This document shows, in pieces, positions 33,414 to 33,772 of a DNA stretch of 33,772 nt. The notes beneath the pieces were generated by a model. The model had not been told where the DNA came from. It saw only the letters and a program-made list of their open reading frames with translations, and did no database searches. Origin of the DNA: a virus; IMG/VR virus record IMGVR_UViG_3300032046_000120, positions 1 to 33,772 of that record. One strand, given 5' to 3'. A program made the position numbers and the translations under genes. Positions within the stretch are counted from its first letter, which is position 1. Each line of letters starts with the position of its first letter.

Positions 33414-33772
33414 AGCTAGCTCAAGGAAATTGCTATGTTAACGGTTTGCATTTAGTTGAAATTCATGTAGAACGCGATTTAACAAACGACCTCAGAGGAT
33501 ATTCGAATTCTACCCCCTTAATAAAAGTAGTTTACTCTTTAGCTACTATAAAAGAAGTTAAAAACTATACTGAAAAGCCTGTATATGAATTAACAGGGAC
33601 CCACGGAAAATGCACTGAACAATCTAATTGGTCTCCTACAACTCTAGAAGCATTAAAAATATTGACTAACTCAATAGAAAACGATTTAACAAATAAACAC
33701 TTTTACAACGTAAAAGGAGACGAAGATAATGACACCAACCTTATCAACATTAACGAACATAGAGAAAGATCT
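33410..33772 (+). CDS. Hypothetical protein, partial at the window end
   Basis: 121 codons open to the end of the window. It starts MKLAQGNCYVNGLHLVEIHV, with AAGGAG (33395-33400) nine bases upstream and an ATGA overlap with the previous gene. Mixed alpha/beta, no recognised domain. The C-terminus is outside the window, although a good site for another start at 33729 suggests it might end soon. Confidence 0.65.
   Translation, partial: MKLAQGNCYVNGLHLVEIHVERDLTNDLRGYSNSTPLIKVVYSLATIKEVKNYTEKPVYELTGTHGKCTEQSNWSPTTLEALKILTNSIENDLTNKHFYNVKGDEDNDTNLININEHRERS
33729..33772 (+). CDS. Possible start of a further gene
   Basis: ATG at 33729 with a perfect AAGGAG (33714-33719) nine bases upstream opens another frame (MTPTLSTLTNIEKD) to the window end. 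It overlaps the previous frame, so it is only a candidate, but the ribosome-binding site is as good as that of confident genes here. Confidence 0.4.
   Translation, partial: MTPTLSTLTNIEKD

Noticed and set aside
1-33772. CRISPR arrays, tRNA genes, insertion sequences
   Set aside because: No spaced direct repeats, no cloverleaf with a TTCRA loop and no transposase were seen by eye; the gaps are too short for most of these.

Overview
The window is AT-rich and looks like part of the genome of a large tailed bacteriophage with a contractile tail. It holds a large terminase, a portal, a head-maturation protease, a gpV/gp5-like baseplate spike and a giant RNA polymerase, with almost no non-coding DNA. 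Start and stop junctions are often ATGA or TAATG overlaps. Shine-Dalgarno sites of the AAGGAG/GGAG kind and TGA stops suggest a bacterial host using the standard code. The host cannot be named from this sequence.

Layout. (1) 1-4145, minus strand: a head-gene operon (unknown structural genes, prohead protease, start of a further gene), read from a sigma70-like promoter at 4165-4194. (2) 4280-8517, plus strand: an unknown 166-residue gene and the large terminase, which carries two inteins. (3) 8530-13968, minus strand: tail/virion genes including the baseplate spike. (4) 13971-21623, minus strand: one 2550-residue chain that fuses bacterial-type RNA polymerase beta and beta' and carries an intein in the catalytic metal-binding loop. 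(5) 21711-22381, plus strand: a small island with stem-loops, a 33-residue acidic peptide and a Cys-rich zinc-type protein. (6) 22401-29245, minus strand: the portal, with a fourth intein, and four virion-type genes. (7) 29246-29388: a divergent control region with palindromes. (8) 29389-33772, plus strand: a replication/repair-type operon (Cys-cluster protein, UvsW-like SF2 helicase, Fe-S uracil-DNA-glycosylase-like protein and unknown small genes) running off the window.

The most striking feature is the set of four inteins in three core proteins: both catalytic centres of the terminase, the portal and the catalytic loop of the polymerase. Packaging and phage-encoded transcription would therefore all depend on protein splicing. 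Three inteins carry decayed LAGLIDADG endonuclease domains. Only the polymerase intein keeps both acidic motifs, and it has unusual ends and leaves an Asn where the third catalytic Asp is expected.

A second pattern is a short N-terminal helix ending in K-x-A/G, shared by several otherwise unrelated minus-strand virion proteins. It could be a head-targeting or protease-processing tag. No tRNA, rRNA, CRISPR array or transposon was seen. Every residue-level statement was read by eye from the translations; no database search was run.
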